Source: Cyclospora cayetanensis
Lineage: Eukaryota > Apicomplexa > Conoidasida > Eucoccidiorida > Eimeriidae
Assembly (NCBI RefSeq): GCF_002999335.1
Contig: NW_020312036.1
Location: forward strand, 620,001 to 684,000
Direction: 5' to 3'
DNA: 64,000 nt
Part shown: positions 61,662 through 64,000 of the stretch, piece by piece
Layout of the letters: every line of letters begins with the position of its first letter
Position numbering within the stretch: position 1 is the stretch's first letter
The notes under the pieces: generated by a model
What the model saw: only the letters and a program-made list of their open reading frames with translations
What the model was told of the DNA's origin: nothing
Database searches by the model: none
Program-made: the position numbers and the translations under genes

Positions 61662-62876
61662 GGCACGATAGTTGAGTATGGGCTTGCATATTTTAGCCGA
61701 TATCTCGTACCTGGGTTTGCCGTGAGTGTGGCTCTTTTAGCTGATCTACGTAATAAAACGCAGTCTGTAACCAAGATTATCGAGGCTGGTGTAGCAAGAA
61801 AGCATATTGAGCATCTTAATACTCCTCCGCTACTCGCGGTGCCCGATTCTGGGCACCATTGGTTCCTAGCAGCCGCGATGCTAGTGACGCAGCGGTAAAT
61901 GCTACTCTGTCCCAACAGGTGTCACGCTAGTGCTTGTCATCCCCATATATTCACCGATGCCGAGCAGCGGCATCCAGTGTGAGAGAAGCATCTGATTGAA
62001 AGTGTTTTTACTGTTTTTGTAGGCGCCATTTTACTGACCCATCAAATCATCGGTTTTTACTGTTCGTGGATAGCGATTTTCAAAAATCTGGTTATCCTAC
62101 AGTTGTTCGCTGCCTCAGAAACTTCCTGCAGTACATCTTTACAGAGAAGTATATGGAGCCCACCACAAATTTGCTAGGCGATGCGCTGTCGCGCCAATCC
62201 ACCAGCTCACTATTGTGCAGCGCAATCGCTCTTGCCTGTGATGCTTCACAATTTATTTTATATCGACAGCGTTTAGGTTTTAGTGCTTTCGACACTCATG
62301 CGTCGATTTTATTGCCAAAATCGGGAACGCTAAAAGGATTAAGCATTACCACGTTGCAAACGACTTGCTCTGGTCCAGCACAATGCCACGATTCAGTTGT
62401 TTGCACATTGCAGCTTTGGTAGGCAGCAGCAGCACCATTTCGTGCGAGGCAGATGACCATGTTCTTCCGGGCCATGATGAAATTTGCACTACAGTAAAAA
62501 CTGTCAAGGTCGTTCTGATGGTTTAGGATGCGTTGCAATACTGAGGAATTTGCACGGTTGTGCCCAAATTGCCAGCAACTGAAGCGGGACAGTTTCCCTG
62601 AGTCCTGCCGTGTGCAACGCCATTCGGTGCCTGAAAGGATAAAGAATTATCTGACAATGACCTTTGTTGTGTGGCGTTCGGACGTCATCACAAAATTCAG
62701 GTAGTCACTGACAGACCCACCAAGTACATCGATTTCATCCTCCCCTGCAGCTCTGTCGTGTTCCAGGATTTCGCGCGATTTCTCGTACTGCATGCGTGGA
62801 GGCCCTACGAATTACTCGAAAAGATCCTTACGGATAGGCAGGCAAACATTTTAGTGCGTTCTGGCGGCTCTTTGTG
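61662..62876 (+). mobile_element. Ty3/gypsy pol relic (RT thumb, RNase H, integrase)
   Basis: Three consecutive plus-strand blocks lie in the order and spacing of a Ty3/gypsy polyprotein, in different frames with stops between them. 61662-61898 reads YFSRYLVPGF...LLADLRNKT...EHLNTPPLLAVPDSG, the RT-connection block (YYRrFIpnFs..a.pLtdL.kK....L..aPvLalPD). 62066-62200 reads RNFLQYIFTEKY...NLLGDALSRQS, the end of RNase H. 62552-62876 is integrase. Frameshifts and stops make it a pseudogene. LTRs were not identified. Confidence 0.75.
62552..62876 (+). pseudogene. Ty3/gypsy integrase, zinc-finger tail and catalytic core, frameshifted
   Basis: The first frame gives LCPNCQQLKRDSF, the second half of the HHCC finger, then VQRHSVPERIKNYLTMTFVV, matching LxPLPIPxRPWExIsMDFV. 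It stops at 62701-62703. The neighbouring frame, open to 62876, gives IQVVTDRPTKYIDFI and FLVLHAWRPYELLEKILTDR, the two catalytic-Asp strands (VvvDRltKyxHFI ... HG.P..IvSDR). The third acidic residue is not reached. A +1 shift near 62680 joins the two pieces. Confidence 0.75.
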
Positions 62877-64000
62877 ATCCACCTGCACATCTGCCAGATC
62901 TGGACTACTGCTACTCTTCCTCAGCCAGATAGACAGACAGGGTGCAACACGCTCACTCTTCCGCAACACTTATGGCGCTTCGCTTGCACAGATACGACTG
63001 CTTGGCTAGAGTCTCTTCCTTGTGCTTAGGGCATTTATGATAGGCGATTGTACATGCATCTGTCTACTGCTCTCCCTCGTCCAGGTCCACACTGACGAGC
63101 GCTTCTGCGATCCAAGCCTACATCTGGTGGTCCAGGATAAGTAGGCATTCTAATCAGCCGAGAACCGAGAGAACAACCGGCGAGTGCATGAAAATGTATG
63201 CACAAATAAGAGCAAGTTTAATCCGTTATTCCGACAAGCGGCGGTTAAATGAGTGTTTTGAGCCGAGAGATTTGGTTTTATGACATGCAGCGGAGGGTGG
63301 CCAGAAGAAAGCGTTTGCCGCCAGGTGACTAGGACTTCTTGGGATTCTTGCGCGAATCAATGCTCGTTTTCTACCGATCTTTCAGAGACTTCGTGGTACT
63401 ACAGAGCTACCAAAATTGGCTTCCTGAAAAAGTTTCACAAGTTATTTTTTGGCTCACGGATCCCGCTTGGGGGGCTGGTGATTCTTCTGGAGACAAAGGA
63501 TCCACATGAAGCCACAGAAGTGTCGAATTCCAGGCCTATGGAGCTTTCATGCCACCGTAGACAGGAGTATGCAGTGAAAGGGTGTGAACACCAAACTTAG
63601 TAGTCGAGAGAGGAGCAGCTGTGGTCTTTGATGGCTGTGGGAGGGCTTGCAACTGCGCAACAAACCTAGGTTTTCTGGAAGGTGCTACTTGAGTTTGTTG
63701 CTGGGTAACTTTCCTTCCACAGCCTGTCCTCTACCTCACATCTTCACTTTCATTTAGGAACCTTGCTGGAAACATTCCAGTTTATTATTGCTAAGAGCTT
63801 TGCTAGACTTAAGTTTATGCGCGTGTATTGCAAGGTTGATTGTTTCTACATCCTTCCTGCGTTTTGGGACTTTGGTATCCACTCTGCTGCGTGTTCCGAC
63901 TGTATTGGCATGTAGACGTCGCTCAACGATGCGCGGAGGAACTGTTGAACTGGTGTGTATGATACTTTTTTCTACGTTCTGTGTACTTTCGGTCTTCCTA
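62877..64000. other. gene-poor tail of window
   Basis: No credible gene. A plus-strand frame at 63280-63600 is open for 106 codons, but its composition (Ser, Cys, Trp scattered) and lack of motif give no support. The sequence may include the decayed 3' end of the retroelement. Confidence 0.4.

Noticed and set aside
63280..63600. 106-codon plus-strand frame near the window end
   Set aside because: No recognisable motif, not linked to the integrase remnant by frame or pattern.
1..64000. CRISPR arrays, operons, rRNA genes and bacterial-type regulators
   Set aside because: None seen; intron structure and gene families show eukaryotic nuclear DNA. tRNA genes cannot be excluded without a covariance-model scan.

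Overview
The window looks like nuclear DNA of an apicomplexan, most likely an eimeriid coccidian (Eimeria/Cyclospora type). Genes are intron-rich with GT..AG junctions. Coding exons are GC-rich and studded with CAG/GCA-type runs that give poly-Gln and poly-Ala tracts. Gene-dense blocks alternate with AT-richer, gene-poor blocks carrying decayed Ty3/gypsy retroelements. The genus is an inference from this style; no diagnostic marker was found.

Layout: 1-5.1 kb is gene-poor with a decayed minus-strand Ty3/gypsy element. 5.36-7.76 kb (-) is a seven-exon phosphatidylinositol synthase whose reading frame could be followed through every junction. 8.7-12.0 kb (+) is an ING-type protein with a C-terminal PHD finger. 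12.5-14.4 kb (-) is a five-exon Rab GTPase with an insert in switch I and His at the catalytic Gln position. 15.5-27.5 kb (+) is a large Dicer-like gene: a helicase module in which the ATPase motifs remain alignable but are broken, then a long unassigned middle, then two RNase III domains that both keep their acidic catalytic residues. 28.3-29.4 kb (-) is a single-exon secreted protein of unknown function.

30.8-39.3 kb is a second gene-poor block with minus-strand gag, protease, RT, RNase H and possible integrase relics. 39.5-43.3 kb (-) is an eight-exon arrestin-fold protein. 44.5-60.6 kb (+) is a chain of long coding exons that reads best as one giant (about 4,500-4,900 residue) helical, low-complexity-rich protein of unknown function. 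61.6-62.9 kb (+) is a frameshifted Ty3/gypsy pol relic (RT thumb, RNase H, integrase), followed by more gene-poor DNA.

The resident genes cover phosphoinositide synthesis, chromatin reading, vesicle traffic, small-RNA production and arrestin-type cargo adaptation. They do not form an operon or obvious pathway. The main item of interest is the Dicer-like gene with an apparent pseudo-helicase, lying between blocks of dead retroelements.
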